Assembly (NCBI GenBank): GCA_023101885.1
Contig: JALPQD010000413.1
Span: forward strand, 593,650 to 657,649
DNA length: 64,000 nt
Direction: 5' to 3'
From: Typhlomys cinereus
Lineage: Eukaryota; Chordata; Mammalia; Rodentia; Platacanthomyidae
A program made the position numbers and the translations under genes. Each line of letters begins with the position of its first letter. Position 1 is the first letter of the stretch. Positions 11,231-22,585 of the stretch are shown here, piece after piece. Under the pieces are notes generated by a model. It made no database searches. It had not been told where the DNA came from and saw nothing but the letters and a program-made list of their open reading frames with translations.

Positions 11231-12639
11231 TGCTCTGAAAAACCCTTGCATGGATTCAATCAACTCCCAAAGGGGCAGGAGACAGAATGAGATGAGGCTG
11301 TAGAGAAGCTCCAGAGAGTGTGTGTCAAGTTTGTCAACTTGACCATTGAAAGCTGAGCTCTGGGTACAGTTTTGAAGAATTGATAGTTGTCTAATTGATG
11401 GGGAAGGCTACTTTAATGACCTTAAAGCAGGCTCCAAGAAGTCACAGAAAATTTCAGCATTCTCTATTGTGCTAAGAAAGGCATTTGGTTACACCCAAAA
11501 CTGAGTGAAATGCTAATTAAAATACAAAATGCCTCTTCCATCCTCAATAAGCCTGTAGGGAAAAAAAATCTCGTTGGTAGTTAGGGATGTGGAAAGGTTA
11601 CACTTCATCTAAACCATTATAACCCAAGAAATAAAGCTGCAAAGGTGAGACGCTGGTGTGACCCATACTCTTTTCAACACTTACAGATGAGCTGAATCTA
11701 CTTGGCCAGGTCACAAGATTATGAACGCGTGCTGGGGATGACTTGTGAACTCTCTGTGGTGAAGTCACCTCAGCAGAAAAGCCACCATCCTCCCAACTAC
11801 AAAATGACTGGGTCTTTTTCCTACTAGGGAAAGGTTTCCCTACTCCCCAGTTGTGAGGGCACCAGGGAAAGCAGCCCTTGCTCCCCAGGGGGCTGAAGCG
11901 CTTGTGCATGGAAACATCATAAAGGAACTTGGCAAGGGGCCGTCATTTAAACCAAAGTTATACTCCTGCTACTTTCCACTTCCAGGAAAATCAGCAGTCG
12001 AAATGTAACTGTAAAACATAATGGTGAAGTTCTCTGAAATTCTTAGACACCTGCAGCCGAGGACTTGTGCCCTCATAGTCATTAGGGCAGGCCTTGCTGG
12101 AGCTCAGAGGCTCGTGAAAGTAATAAAACTGTAAAGCACAGCTCCCAGCACTGAGCTGACCTCACACCAGGTGAACTTGATTAAAGACTATTAAAGAGAA
12201 TTTAATGTCATTCTTATCTCCCAGCATCACAAACTGGACTTCTAAAGACACGATGCTCAACACCTCTTCACCGCTGCAGCCTTGATACCCTGCATTCTAG
12301 AAAAATTTCCTTCGTCTCTGGAAGCAAACTTCAGGGGTTTTGTGGTTGCTCTTGACAACGGACACCATAGGAAGGACTTTGAACACACCCACTCTTATGC
12401 AAAAAGAAGGTGGAAGAAATTCGTTTGCTAGCAGCAGACAGTTGGGAGTTTGTATCAATGGTTCTCTTAACTAAGCCCTGAAAGATTTCTTACTGGTGAA
12501 GAAAATCACTTGGGTACAGCAGCCATCTGGAAAAAAAGAGTCTGCTGACTTCTCCATTGAATGTATGCACCACACTACCCGACTGCCATAACACCCTAAA
12601 AATAGGAAACCTCAATTTCATTAAGAAAACCGTACATCA
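11231..12639. other. Unassigned intergenic DNA with one LTR-like scrap
   Basis: At 11325-11420 'gtgtcaagtttgtcaacttgac...gaagaattgatagttgtctaattgatgg' is a short sense scrap of the LTR-like family. The rest to 12639 shows no gene or known repeat; the 103-codon minus ORF at 11598-11909 has no recognisable domain. Confidence 0.45.
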
Positions 12640-12960
12640 ATATTCAAATCAGGAAAATCCATAATCGCGAAATTCTGAAAATATCCATCAACTGGTGATT
12701 TCATAGCTAAATTGTGTTCCATCTATATATATTAACTACTACTCAGCCGTAACAGGCCACGAGCAATACAGCATAACAGATTCACATGACAGTGTGAGCA
12801 ATCTGCAAATGGTATAAGGCATCCCGGAACAGACATTCCAGGGATTGCCATGGTCAGAATGAGAGGGACACCGTGTTTGGGGGTGAGATTACTCAATTAG
12901 AGTAGAAGTAGAAGGAGTAGGAGTAGGAGGTTGCTTAATTAGATGTAACCATCAAATCTC
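12640..12960 (+). mobile_element. Old L1M-like fragment
   Basis: 'tccatcaactggtgatttcatag', 'actactactcagccgtaacag', 'catgacagtgtgagc' and 'ccagggattgccatggtcaga' match in order the 3' end of ancient L1M elements in sense orientation. Heavily diverged. Confidence 0.55.
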
Positions 12961-12984
12961 ATGGAAATGCACTCTTAAGAGTCC

Positions 12985-13120
12985 CCACATGTGGACTGGC
13001 AAAACGGCTCACTGAGGTAAGCCAGAAAACCTGGGTTTGATCCCTGGAATCCGCATATTGAAAGGAGAGAACTAACTTCCAAAAGTAGTTCTCTCACCTT
13101 TTTACATGTTAGTTATAATG

Positions 13121-13158
<38 letters not shown>

Positions 13159-13165
13159 AATAAAG
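12985..13165 (+). repeat. B3/B2-like SINE
   Basis: Head 'ggactggcaaaacggctcactg', B-box-like 'gggtttgatccctgg', body 'gagagaactaacttccaaaa' then (CT)n and aataaag. This is the shorter B3-like body, also present at 27530. Confidence 0.65.
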
Positions 13166-13599
13166 AAAGCTATTCTATGTAAACCACATCCTGTCAACCA
13201 GGAAGTAAAGCAACAAAACTTGAAAAACTTCCTTACTACCACACCAATGTTGATCTGAGTTTGTGTGTATCTGACCTTTCAGTCCAGCCTTTCTCCCTAG
13301 GTAAGTTAAGTCCAAAAAAAAGCCTATAAAAGAACAATTTTATAATCATGCCAATGGCAAGGATGTGGTTCTCAAGTTGCAATGGTGTTTTAACCTGCCA
13401 AAGCTGGTATAAATGCTGAACAGTGCGCTAGCAAAGGTGACACAAAAACACAAGATCCTTCTGGTCCTCCCCTGCCCGGGAAACTCTTTCCCAGTTAAAA
13501 ATGGACACTCGGGCCTCAGGACCATGTGTGGGCTGTTAACTAACCTCCCTGTGGGGGCACAAGCTGCAAATCTCAATTGGCAAAATCACTAAGTACCTT

Positions 13600-14105
13600 C
13601 CCTTTCTTAAAAGAGCTCTCCACATTTTCGTCTATTGTTGGATATTTAGACTGATTCCATGTCTTTGCTATTGTGAACAGAGCTGAAATGAACATACATG
13701 TGCATGTGTCTCTACAGTAAGATGGAATTTTTTGGGAATATTCTCAGGAATGGTATAGTTGGATGATATGACTTTTCAGTTTTTAACTTTTTTAGGAACC
13801 ACCGTACTGATCTCCAGAGCAGTTGAGTCTGCATTCCCACCAGCAGTGTGTGAGGGTTCCCTTCTCCCCACATCCTCTCCAGCAGTTGTTGCTTGTGTTT
13901 TGGATTATTCTGACTGGAATAAGATATCTCAAGGTGGTTTTGATTTGTATTTTCCTAATGGCTAGGGAGGTAGAACACTTTTTAAGGTATTTGTTAGACA
14001 TTTTAATTTCATCCTGGGAATAAAATGTGGTACACATACACATTGAAATACTTTCCAGCTATCAAAAAAATGAATTAATGAAATTAATGCTTTATGAAAT
14101 CACCC
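13600..14105 (-). mobile_element. L1 ORF2 3' fragment with an inverted junction
   Basis: 13600-14010 reads as antisense L1: 'tctttgctattgtgaacagag', 'catgtgcatgtgtctctaca', 'cattcccaccagcagtgtg', 'ccccacatcctctccagcag'. From about 14018 the text turns to sense L1 ('aaaatgtggtacacatacac', 'ctttccagctatcaaaaaaa'). The element is 5'-truncated and contains an inversion. Confidence 0.8.
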
Positions 14106-14185
14106 TTGGTCCTCCACAAGGACACACAGTACCCTCTCTCTGTCTCTCTCTCTCTCACATACACACACAATAAATAATTAAATAA
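14100..14185 (+). repeat. SINE tail fragment with (CT)n(CA)n
   Basis: 'tcacccttggtcctccacaagg' is the 3' body of the B2-superfamily SINE, followed by microsatellite and AT-rich tail. The head is missing. Confidence 0.6.
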
Positions 14186-14334
14186 AATAATGAGAGTGTA
14201 AAAGATTGATAATAAAACACCATCTAAACACTCTTTTTAATTCTTAGATAAGAAAAGCTTTCAGAGTTCAACCAAATTACTCCCTATTACAATGGAAAAC
14301 TAGTGAAGGAGAAAACCACATGGGGCCAGAGTGA

Positions 14335-14440
14335 AGAATATCAAAGGAATCCCCTTCTACCATGTGGGCTCCAAGGATTAAACTCAGGTGGCTAAATTTG
14401 CTCACGAGATGCCTTGACTAGCGAGCCATCTCACCAGCCC
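14335..14440 (-). repeat. B3-like SINE, minus
   Basis: 'taccatgtgggctccaagga' through 'gcgagccatctcaccagccc' is the reverse of a B3/B2 head and part of its body. Confidence 0.65.
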
Positions 14441-14489
14441 TCAAATTATATTTGTTGGATTTGTTTATGTTGATACATGAGTAATTTGA

Positions 14490-14755
14490 TGACTCATTAT
14501 ATTGCTGTATGATATTCTACTTCATTCATTCATCTATCACTGATAGCATTTTGGATTATTTCCAGTTTGATCGATATACTACAAATAATGCAACAGAATA
14601 TTCCAACATGTGCCTTTACATGTATGTGTATGTGTGTGTGTGTGTTTCTCAAACTACACTGCTGTTTGATATTCTACTTCATATCTATATCTGTATCTAT
14701 ATATACCTATATATCTATATCTATACCAAATATCTATATCTATTGTTGCAGTCCA
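14490..14755 (-). repeat. L1M-like antisense fragment with (TG)n and TATC-rich repeats
   Basis: 'ttcattcattcatctatcac...attttggattatttccagtttg...caaataatgc' is antisense L1M. At 14625-14645 a (TG)n tract and at 14683-14745 an imperfect (TATC/ATCTAT)n tract. Confidence 0.55.
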
Positions 14756-14756
14756 C

Positions 14757-15165
14757 CTTCATAGTTGCTGATAAATGACATCACACAGCTTAAGGAAACA
14801 AGAAGTTTATTTTCTTACGACGATCCGGTTACAGTTCTCAGTCCAGCTTGACGGGAGAGCACGCACCAACAGCAGGGCTGAGGGAACTGGCCACACCATC
14901 ACTGCATAATGGCTGAGAGATGGACAATCCTTACTTGCCAGACCAGCATGTCTGGCCAAGTATACAGAAGGATGCTCACTCTTTCAACCAGCTCTCTGTG
15001 ATTTATCCAGGGCCTAGTCCCACCCACCATGGGCTGTGTCTTCCCCACCAGCTAGACAATCTCCTTCAGGTTTGCTCTGGGCTTAACTCAACCATCAATT
15101 CTCCACAACTGTGCCCAGAGCTCAAACCCTCAAGAGTCAAGTTGACATCTGTGCTTAACTATGAC
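14757..15165 (-). mobile_element. LTR-like repeat, 'gtgtcaacttgac' family, antisense
   Basis: Reverse of the family order: 'agtttattttcttacg' (AATAAA side), 'agctagacaatctccttcagg', 'cccacccaccatgggc', 'tcaagagtcaagttgacatc'. About 400 bp. Confidence 0.6.
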
Positions 15166-15790
15166 ATCTATTTATCTATAAATTTCAGGTTTGAGCCATG
15201 AGAATACATTTGTCTAAAACCAAATCAAATTAAAATTTTGAATTACTGAAAAAATTCAACAGACTTGAAAAAAAGAGCATAATGTATCCATCTGAAATAG
15301 TTTTATATGGTATTTTATTTTATCTTTTCCAATTAGAATCAAATAACTACCATTAATATTACATATTAAGAACTGCTTAGTTAGTGAAAAGGCCAGACAA
15401 GGCTGAAGACTCCCATCACTGTTTCAGTGGAGGAAGAAAATGAAAATTCTTTTTGGAAGACTATGGAGAACTGTATCTTTGAGAAGCAACAGCTATGTCA
15501 TAAGATTCAGGCACTGACATTCTATTCTAATTTAGATGACTAATTTATCTTTAAGATTGCACTTTAGAGTCCTAGTATAATTAGACATAAATGTTAGGGT
15601 AATGGTTATGATTCTGTGAGATAACTGATAAACTGTGAGCACATTCATGCATAAGCATGTGTGTGTGTGCATGCGCACTTGTTCCTAAGACTATACTACT
15701 CAGAGATCATAAGAATCATTAGTAACAACTTTCCAGTTTCATTTCATTATCAATGTTTAAGGATTTTTACTAAATTAATGTAAAAAGCAA
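15166..15790. other. Unassigned AT-rich DNA
   Basis: No gene or familiar repeat recognised; a short (GT) tract at 15658-15668. Confidence 0.45.
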
Positions 15791-15794
15791 AGCC

Positions 15795-16160
15795 CAACCT
15801 TTTCTCATTGCTGGGTTCAAGCACCTGACAGCTTAAGGAAAGATGAGTTCATTTCAGTTCACAGTTCAAGGTAATACCATCCATCATGGCAGGGAAGTCA
15901 AAGTGTCAGGAAGGTGAGGCAGCTGCTCACCTTGCATCTGCAGCCAGAGAGCAGAGAGAGATAAAGGCTTGTGTTCAGATTAGTTTCTCTTTTTGTGTAT
16001 CTGGAATCCCCGTTCATGGAATGGTGCCATCACAGTCAGGTTGGGTCTTCCTACTTCAATTAACCTCATCTAGCTACATGCCCAGTCTTTTTTTCTTTTC
16101 AATAATAGAGACTGAACCCAGGGCCTTGTGCATACTAGAAGTGAGGCTAGGCTAGATGAT
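15795..16160 (-). mobile_element. LTR-like repeat plus ID-like scrap, minus
   Basis: 'cattgctgggttcaagcacc', 'agatgagttcatttcagttc', 'ccatcatggcagggaag' resemble antisense copies of the LTR-like families. The end 'agagactgaacccagggcct' is an antisense ID/B1-type SINE scrap. Confidence 0.4.
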
Positions 16161-16887
16161 TTCTCATAAGGTCCAGAGGCTAGTCTCTTTGTGACTCTAT
16201 ATCCTGTTGAGTTGACAATATTGACCAGCGCTCCAAGACAATCACTGTTCTTCTCCATTGGAAAGCTGGGTTCTTGAAGATACTGTGTATCCATATGCAT
16301 GTTTACCTAAGTGATGGAGAACTCCTTCCTACGGATGTAGACCTTGAAGGATTACTGCCAGCTACTTCAGGAAAATGTGGTGTCTCCAAGAAGAGAGAGA
16401 AGCCCAAAAAGAAGCATTATGGTTTTATTGCTGCCATATCATGCAGCCTTATTAAAAATCAGATTTGTAAGGATTTTCCCCAAATATGACAGTATATCCC
16501 ACATCATAATATTCACAGATCATCCCTGTACTGGGCTGTATGGTCACTTTTCATAGCTCCAAGCTCTTATGGACCGGGCCCTGCCATCTGGTCCCAGAAA
16601 AGGACATTGCCCACTTCTCAGATACCCAGTTATGCAGGGGTACCCTTCCCTGCCTGCTCCTGATGCCTGGTTCTATGACTGAGATGCATTTTTGAGTCCA
16701 CACCAGTTGTCTCCAACAGTGCCCAGACCAACAGAATGTCCTGACTCAGCTGGCCATTTGATCTGCTTGTGGTCTTGGTTTTTGTTCTGGGGAGAGGGTC
16801 TTTAATCATGAGAGCCTCTCAGTTCATCAAATGAAGGACCAACATCTGGATATGCACAGAACTTTAAGAGTGGCATGTATAAATAGG

Positions 16888-16985
16888 GTGGAGATGCAGC
16901 TCAATGGTAGAGCACAGGCCTAGTTAGCATAATTTTGATTTCTTGTGTTTGACTCCCAATACCACAAAATAGAGAGAGAAAAGGG
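16888..16985 (+). repeat. ID-like SINE
   Basis: 'ggtggagatgcagctcaatg...gtagagcacaggcctagtt...gtttgactcccaatacca' is an ID head derived from tRNA-Ala(-like), with a short A-rich tail. Confidence 0.6.
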
Positions 16986-16993
16986 CATATTTG

Positions 16994-17293
16994 TTTTCTT
17001 TTCTTTTTGAGTGTGTGTGTGTGTATGTGTGTGTGTGTGTGTATGTGTGTGTGTAGAAGAGGCCACTTGAATGTATGTGCCTGTGGAGGTCCAAGAGTGA
17101 TATCGAGAATCATCCTGGATTGCTCTACCTCCTTATGACTTTACTTTGGGAATTCCCAGATTCTGTCATCCAAGGTCAGAATTGCAGGCAGTTGCCATTT
17201 TTATCCTACATTTTTATGTGGGATTTGGGATTCTGAACTCAGATCTTTTGCTTTTGAGGCAAAGCTTTAATTCCTAAACCATCTCCCCAGCCT
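16994..17293 (-). repeat. B2-superfamily SINE, minus, with target duplication
   Basis: Full-length copy: T/GT-rich tail, body 'gtgcctgtggaggtccaaga', 'atgtgggatttgggattctg', head 'ccatctccccagcc'. Flanking repeats 'aaagggcatattt' and 'aaaaggcatattt' look like a target-site duplication made by L1 machinery. Confidence 0.8.
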
Positions 17294-17699
17294 GAAAAAG
17301 GCATATTTCTTGCATTCATTTTCAGTAACTACATTGGAGGGAGGTAGCTCGTTTTAGCAATATATTCCTCTTCACACGTAAGTACATTAAAATCTGAAAA
17401 ATATTTAAATACAAATTCCTTTGTGCTGCAAGAATTAATTGCTGAACTTTCTCAATACTATGAGTCATTAATTCTGTAATGCTACCACGAATGGACTCAG
17501 CCAGCCAATGCACACGTGGCCCGTGGCCATTCTGTGTCTTGGGTGGCTGCCAAGAACTGTGGTTCCTAGGATTCACTTTTCCACCTGTCTCCTGAAATAT
17601 CATAGCACCACCCAGCTGCTGTCTCCCAAAGGATCTGGCCAACACTTGGGATTGGTTTTCAAGCTCTCTATAATTGTCTCTAGAGAAAAGAAATGTTTT

Positions 17700-17908
17700 T
17701 TGAGACAAGGTCTCATGTAGCTCAGGCTGGTCCCTGACTCACTAGTAGCTAAGAATGGCTTAAACTTCTGATCCTCCTATCTCTACTGCCTGAGTTCTGG
17801 GGTCAGAGCATGCACCACTATGCCCTATTTATGCTGTGCTGAGGAATGAACCCTGGGCTTTGTGCATGCTAGGCAAGCATACTACCAACTGAGCTACATC
17901 CCCAAGCT
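17700..17908 (-). repeat. B1 plus ID composite SINE, minus
   Basis: 'tttgagacaaggtctcatgt...agctcaggctgg...ctgatcctcctatctctac...tgcctgagt' is antisense B1. It is joined to 'ctgaggaatgaaccctgggc...gctaggcaagcatactacca' (antisense ID). ID-B1 fusions are typical of rodent B4-like families. Confidence 0.7.
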
Positions 17909-18399
17909 GAAGAAATTCTTTGTCTAACTTACAGGGGACTCTCTGATCTCCTACTGTGCCTCATACTTCTTGAATTCCACAGTCCATCACGTCATCAGGA
18001 GAGTTCTTGCTGACCCTTGAGCCTATTCCTTTTCGCCCATACAACACTGCACAACATTTTTTAGTGTTCCCTGTAGATCTCAAGGCCACACACACACCTA
18101 TCACTTCTGGTCTGTTGTCTTCCAAACCTCTCTGGTCCACTGCTTTGTGTGCCCTCTGCAGCTTTGGACTGGATGTCATAGCAGGAGATCTTAGAAGCTG
18201 GAAGCCAAGGTTGAGGTGGTGGAAACTGTGTGCCTCTGTGTTCTTGGAACTCAGAGGAAGAGATCCTAGCAGAAATGTAAACCTGCCAGCCTACCTGGGT
18301 GCTTGCAGATACACAGGACACAGTCTCTGGAACACAGAGACACCCATGAACACCTCGTGTGTGGCTTCTGCAGAACTGTGTCAATTACCTTACACTGAC

Positions 18400-18790
18400 T
18401 GTCATAGTTAGATACAGGTGTCAACTTGACAGTTGAAAGCTGGGAGCTCTGAGCATATTTATAAAGAATTGAGAGTTCAGCCCCGAGCACGCCTGCAGGA
18501 GATAGTCTGATTGATGGGGAAGCCCAGCTCATGCTGGATAGGGCTAGGACCTGGGAATGTGAATAAGATGGAAGGACCTGGTTAGGGAATTTGACACCTT
18601 TTGGTATACCTGGCAGACATGCTGGTCTGGTAAGTTAGGATTGTCTATCTCTCAGCAGTCCTGAGGATGCATGGAGATGGTGTGGGCAGTTCCTTTAGCT
18701 TCTGGTGTTGGTGTGGAATCTCCTGCCAAACTGGAGTAAGAACTTTAACCATGCTATCATAAGAGAAAATAAAATCCCTTGTTCCCTTAA
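18400..18790 (+). mobile_element. LTR-like repeat, 'gtgtcaacttgac' family, sense
   Basis: 'gatacaggtgtcaacttgac', 'gcctgcaggagatagtctga', 'gagatggtgtgggcagttcc', 'gagaaaataaaatcccttgt'. Same order and length as at 5093. Confidence 0.6.
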
Positions 18791-19197
18791 GCTGCAGAGT
18801 AGCTGCCACATTAGTGCTGAAGTCATCTCTAAACCTCCTTCACTAACCTGCAACTCCTTTGGCTCTTTCTGTCTTTTGCTCTTGACTGTCAAACCTTGGC
18901 CCTGCAAGCAGCAGTTTTCTTCTGCCTTTTCTGTTTGTGAGCTTCAGTCTCGGACACTGTTATCCTCAAGGTCACATGTCACCTGATCTGAGGTCATCTC
19001 AAGCCAGGCCCTTCTGACCCCTTCCACGGTGACATCGCAAGCCCTTGAACAGTTCTTCCTGCTTCAAGGAGAAAAATCACTGGCAGCAGATGGGACCTGT
19101 TCCACATGAGACCCAGGCGATCTACCTCTCACATCTGCAGAAGTTAAAGCCAGTGTTTGTGGCTGGACACTGTTTTCCAACCTCCCAGAAACACTGC

Positions 19198-19569
19198 TGT
19201 CAGAGTCCGAAATGTGAATTGTCCTCCATAGGTTCATGTTTGAATTTTTAGTTGTTTGGGAAGGTCACGCACCTTTAGGAGCAGAGCCTTGAGGAAGGCA
19301 GTTACAGGGAGTGGCCTTGAGGTCGGTTAGTGGCACCCTGCTTCAGTTAGTTGGCTGGCTCTTACAGTTTGCAGTGAGCTCTCTCTCAGCCTCCATGATG
19401 TCTGCAGTAACCTCAGCCGCCCCCAGCTTCTTCCAGCCAGCTTGCCTTTTCTGCCATAAAGCACTCTATCTCCCCTCTGGAACCATAAGCTGAATAAATC
19501 TCCCTTTCTCCCTCTAAGTTGCTTCACTTTGAGAGGTTTCACACAGCAGCAGAGAGAGCAACCAACACA
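19198..19569 (+). mobile_element. MaLR-type solo LTR with perfect 5-bp target duplication
   Basis: Begins TGTCAGAGTCCG and ends ACCAACACA, 372 bp, with the MaLR/ORR1-like order 'gaggtggcc..., catgatgtctgcag, ggaaccataagctgaataaa'. ACTGC at 19193-19197 is repeated at 19570-19574. The AATAAA is at the expected place. Known: MaLR/ERVL insertions make 5-bp duplications. Confidence 0.8.
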
Positions 19570-19749
19570 ACTGCCTTGCCCTTCCTGTGCTCCTGCCCAT
19601 GGATTCACCTTTGAAGAGCTAAAGCCAGGAGCAGATTCAGTGTTTTAAGAAAGAACAGCATGACCAGCAGCATCAGCGTCCCGAGCGCTGCTTCTAAAGG
19701 AACCGCAGAGCATCAATGCCAGGCTTGCTCAGTGCTTCTCTGGCTCATG

Positions 19750-19787
19750 TGCAGGCCCGCACATGTATGCGTGTATGTGTGCGTGTG

Positions 19788-19824
<37 letters not shown>

Positions 19825-20160
19825 GTGCGTGCGTGCGTGCATGCGTGTGTGTGTGTTTGTGTGTGTGTGTGTAGGATGAGAGAGGGGAGAGAGAGCGCGG
19901 GAGAGAGAGCAGAAGATAACCTTGGGTATCAGTCCTCACTTTCTGTCTAAAACAGTCTTTTTGCTCTTTCCACTGTGTGTGCCAGAGCAACTGGCCCCTA
20001 CACTTCCGGGGTTCTCCGGCTTCCACCTTCACCTAGGTGCTATGATTACAGAGGATTGTGCTGCGCATCTGGCTTTTACCTGGCTCTGGAGACTTGCACT
20101 CCGGTCCTCATGTTTGCGCAACAAGCTCTTTTATGCACTGAGCCACCTCCCCAACCTCTG
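19750..20160 (-). repeat. B4-like SINE, minus, with (GCGT)n tract
   Basis: Tail (plus left side) is the (GTGC)n microsatellite at 19757-19872 and a GA-rich tract. The body 'tcacctaggtgctatgattaca' is B1-like and the head 'gcactgagccacctccccaac' is tRNA-like. Confidence 0.6.
19757..19872. repeat. (GCGT)n/(GT)n alternating tract
   Basis: About 100 bp of unbroken purine-pyrimidine alternation rich in gcgt units, then (GT)n after one TTT interruption. Strong Z-DNA candidate. Confidence 0.95.
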
Positions 20161-20442
20161 GCTCCTTTCTAAGCCTAATGCCCCCCCTAATCCAGTGTCT
20201 CTCTTTCTGAAGGACCGACGCAGATCACTGGCATTGAGTAGCACCTGCACATAAGTTGCTACCTCTTGCTTTCTTAATTGTGACCATGAAGAACTTCAGG
20301 AATACTTGTAACTTCCAACTCCCTCCCCAGAGTAAAACTGGGTTCTGCTCTAAGCCCTACCGTTAAAAATCAGACTTGGAGAGCTAACTGGCACATCTGT
20401 GTTCCCCAAATGATTTTGCCTTTAGGCACTATTTCTGGTCTC

Positions 20443-20832
20443 TTTTTCTTATTTTTATTTTTTTTCTGAGTGCGTGCGTGTGTGCATGCGTGCGTGCGTG
20501 CGTGCGTGCGTATGTGTGTGTGTTTATATGTGGGTAGGCACATGTCAGTGGGTGAATGTACATAAATGTCATTGAGTGTGTATGCCCGTGCAGACCCACG
20601 GGTGACATGAGGAACTATTCTCAATCATTCTTCCATCTTACTATTTTGAGCCTGATCTATAATTAAATTAGGGCTAGTCTGGCTAGCCTGCTTGCTCTGG
20701 AGATTCTCAGACTCTGCCTTCTGGGATGGAATTGCAAGTGGACCGTGACATCTGCCTGGAGTGTCTTCAGTTTTTTAGGTACTTTTGCTTGGGAAGCAAG
20801 CACATTAACCACTGAGCCATCTCCTCCCCCAC
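20443..20832 (-). repeat. B2-superfamily SINE, minus, with (GCGT)n tail
   Basis: (GCGT)n at 20469-20515, body 'gcttgctctggagattctca', head side 'aaccactgagccatctcctcc'. Parallels 9900-10249. Confidence 0.7.
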
Positions 20833-21265
20833 GCTGGGAGCCTGCATCTTGGACACAGGTTCCTTGTTTCCATGCTCCCGTGGCTGTGCACATTTAGACT
20901 ACCTCTTTTGAATCTCAATCCATCTGCATTATGCAAATCATAGGCATGCACATGAAACGGATGCGTGTAAATCATCTCTGAGGAAAAGAAAGCAGAAGTT
21001 GTGGAGCCGTTTGAATGTCTAATCAGCATTTTGAAAACTGAAAGCATCTAAAACCAGAATCCTGGTGTCCCTCTCTCCCAGCCACCTGCATCCCGCCAGG
21101 GTGCCACCAGCCGCTGGGGGAAGAAATCTAATAATGTGGATGCCTCTTTCGTCCCCAGTGCAGCACAGCAGCAGTCTGCTTTCCAGACCCCACACACCCC
21201 TCACTCATCCCACACTGATCCAGGCTGCTGCTTCCTTCCTGGACAGAAGCAAATGACCTCCCTGG

Positions 21266-21273
21266 GTTAATTA

Positions 21274-21320
<47 letters not shown>

Positions 21321-21328
21321 AATTTTAG
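21266..21328. repeat. (GATT)n microsatellite
   Basis: About 13 GATT units bordered on both sides by taattaa/ttaatt. Confidence 0.95.
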
Positions 21329-21349
21329 TGGCACACAAAGCACCAGGTT

Positions 21350-22541
21350 TCCTTATGTCATGTTCATACGTTCTTGGGGTTTGGTTGATGGTTCCCCCAT
21401 CTCCTTACTTCTGATCCCAACTCAAAGCCTTACACTTGTGTTCTATTACCATCTCCACTCCTTTAACTAAAAGCATCATTTTTTTTCTCTTTTCATGGGC
21501 CCCCTTCGAATTTCCCGGCCTCTCCAGACACATAACACACATGTATATGAAAAGTCAAAGCCGGAATCCCATACAAGAGAGAATATGTGACATTCGTCTA
21601 TCTGAGTCCGGGTGACTTTACTTAGTATAGTATTCTCCCATTTCCATCTTTTGCGGATCACATTTTCATTCTCCATTATCCAGTTTGGGGGTATCTACAT
21701 TGATTCCATTTCCTTGCTATTGTGAATGGAGCTACAGTAAAGATGGATGTGCAAATGTCTCTGTGACAGGTTATGGAGTCCTTTGGGCACCCCAGGAGGG
21801 TATAGCCGCGTCCTATGTTGATCTATTTTTAGCTTTTTGAGAAACCTCTGCTCCAATAATGAGGTTCCTCTTTCCCTACATCCTCACCATGATTGGTTGC
21901 CATTTGTTTTCTTGTACATGGCCACTCTTACTTTTTTAAAAAATTTTTTTATTATTATTAATATTTATTCAACTGTGCTCATGTGCATGTGTATGTGCAC
22001 GCGCGTGTGTGTCTGTGTGTGTGTAGAACCATGGACAAATTCGTGAACCACCATGGACGCCTCCACCTCCTTCTGCCTCGGGATTCACAGGCTCCGCCCT
22101 ACCAGGACCAGAAGCGCAGGCCGCCCCGCTTCCGCCTGGCGTCTATACGTGGGATCTGGGATCCGAACTCAGGACCTTCTGCCTGCAAGGCAGAGGCTTA
22201 ACCCCTGAGCCACCTCTCCAGCCCCATGGCCACTCTTACTAAGGGAAGATGAACTTTCAGAAAAATTTCAATTTGCATTGTTCTGATGGCCAAGGACTTA
22301 GAACACTCTAAAATATTTGTTTGCCCATTTGTATTTTTTCTTTTGAGAACCTTGTTCAGCTCCTTAGTCCAATTTTGTTGATTGGGTTTGGTTTCTGGTT
22401 CAGCTTTTTGAGTTCTTTGTATGTTCAGCACATTGGAGGACCCTCAGATGCATAGTTGACAGAGTCCCATTCTATAGGCTGCTGCTCCACTCAGCCATTT
22501 CTGCTGCTGCGCAGAAACTTTTTTGTTTCATGAGGTCCTAC
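21350..22541 (-). mobile_element. L1 3' region, minus, interrupted by a SINE
   Basis: Antisense L1: 'tctatctgagtccgggtgac', 'ccattatccagtttgggggt', 'ccttgctattgtgaatggag', 'gtctctgtgacagg', then after the SINE 'tttcaatttgcattgttctg', 'gttctttgtatgttcagcac' and 'gctgcgcagaaacttttttg'. Typical of the rodent L1 ORF2 end and 3'UTR. All ORFs are broken. Confidence 0.8.
21933..22224 (-). repeat. Young B2-superfamily SINE, minus, perfect 16-bp target duplication
   Basis: Full-length 292-bp copy with A/T-rich tail at 21933-21970, (GT)n, body and head 'aggcttaacccctgagccac...ctctccagcccc'. CATGGCCACTCTTACT stands at 21917-21932 and again at 22225-22240. The B box region 'tccgaactcaggacc' and A box 'ctgagccacc' are well kept. 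The perfect duplication argues for a recent insertion. Confidence 0.92.
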
Positions 22542-22565
22542 TGATGCAGGAACGGTCTTTTGGCG

Positions 22566-22583
22566 GTCCCATCTGGGTCACCA
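22566..22583 (-). other. Primer-binding-site-like sequence next to the LTR
   Basis: Three bases past the LTR end, minus strand TGGTGACCCAGATGGGAC. The first nine bases match the 3' end of tRNA-Trp (complement), and by my count about 13-14 of 18 overall. A retroviral primer-binding site is expected exactly here. Confidence 0.55.
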
Positions 22584-22585
22584 AA

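Noticed and set aside
16888..16985. tRNA gene
   Set aside because: The A- and B-box-like text belongs to an ID SINE; it does not fold as a full tRNA cloverleaf by eye. The same applies to the other SINE heads.
19660..20032. ORFs on both strands rich in Cys/Val/Ala or Thr/His/Arg repeats
   Set aside because: They are translations of the (GCGT)n/(GT)n microsatellite.
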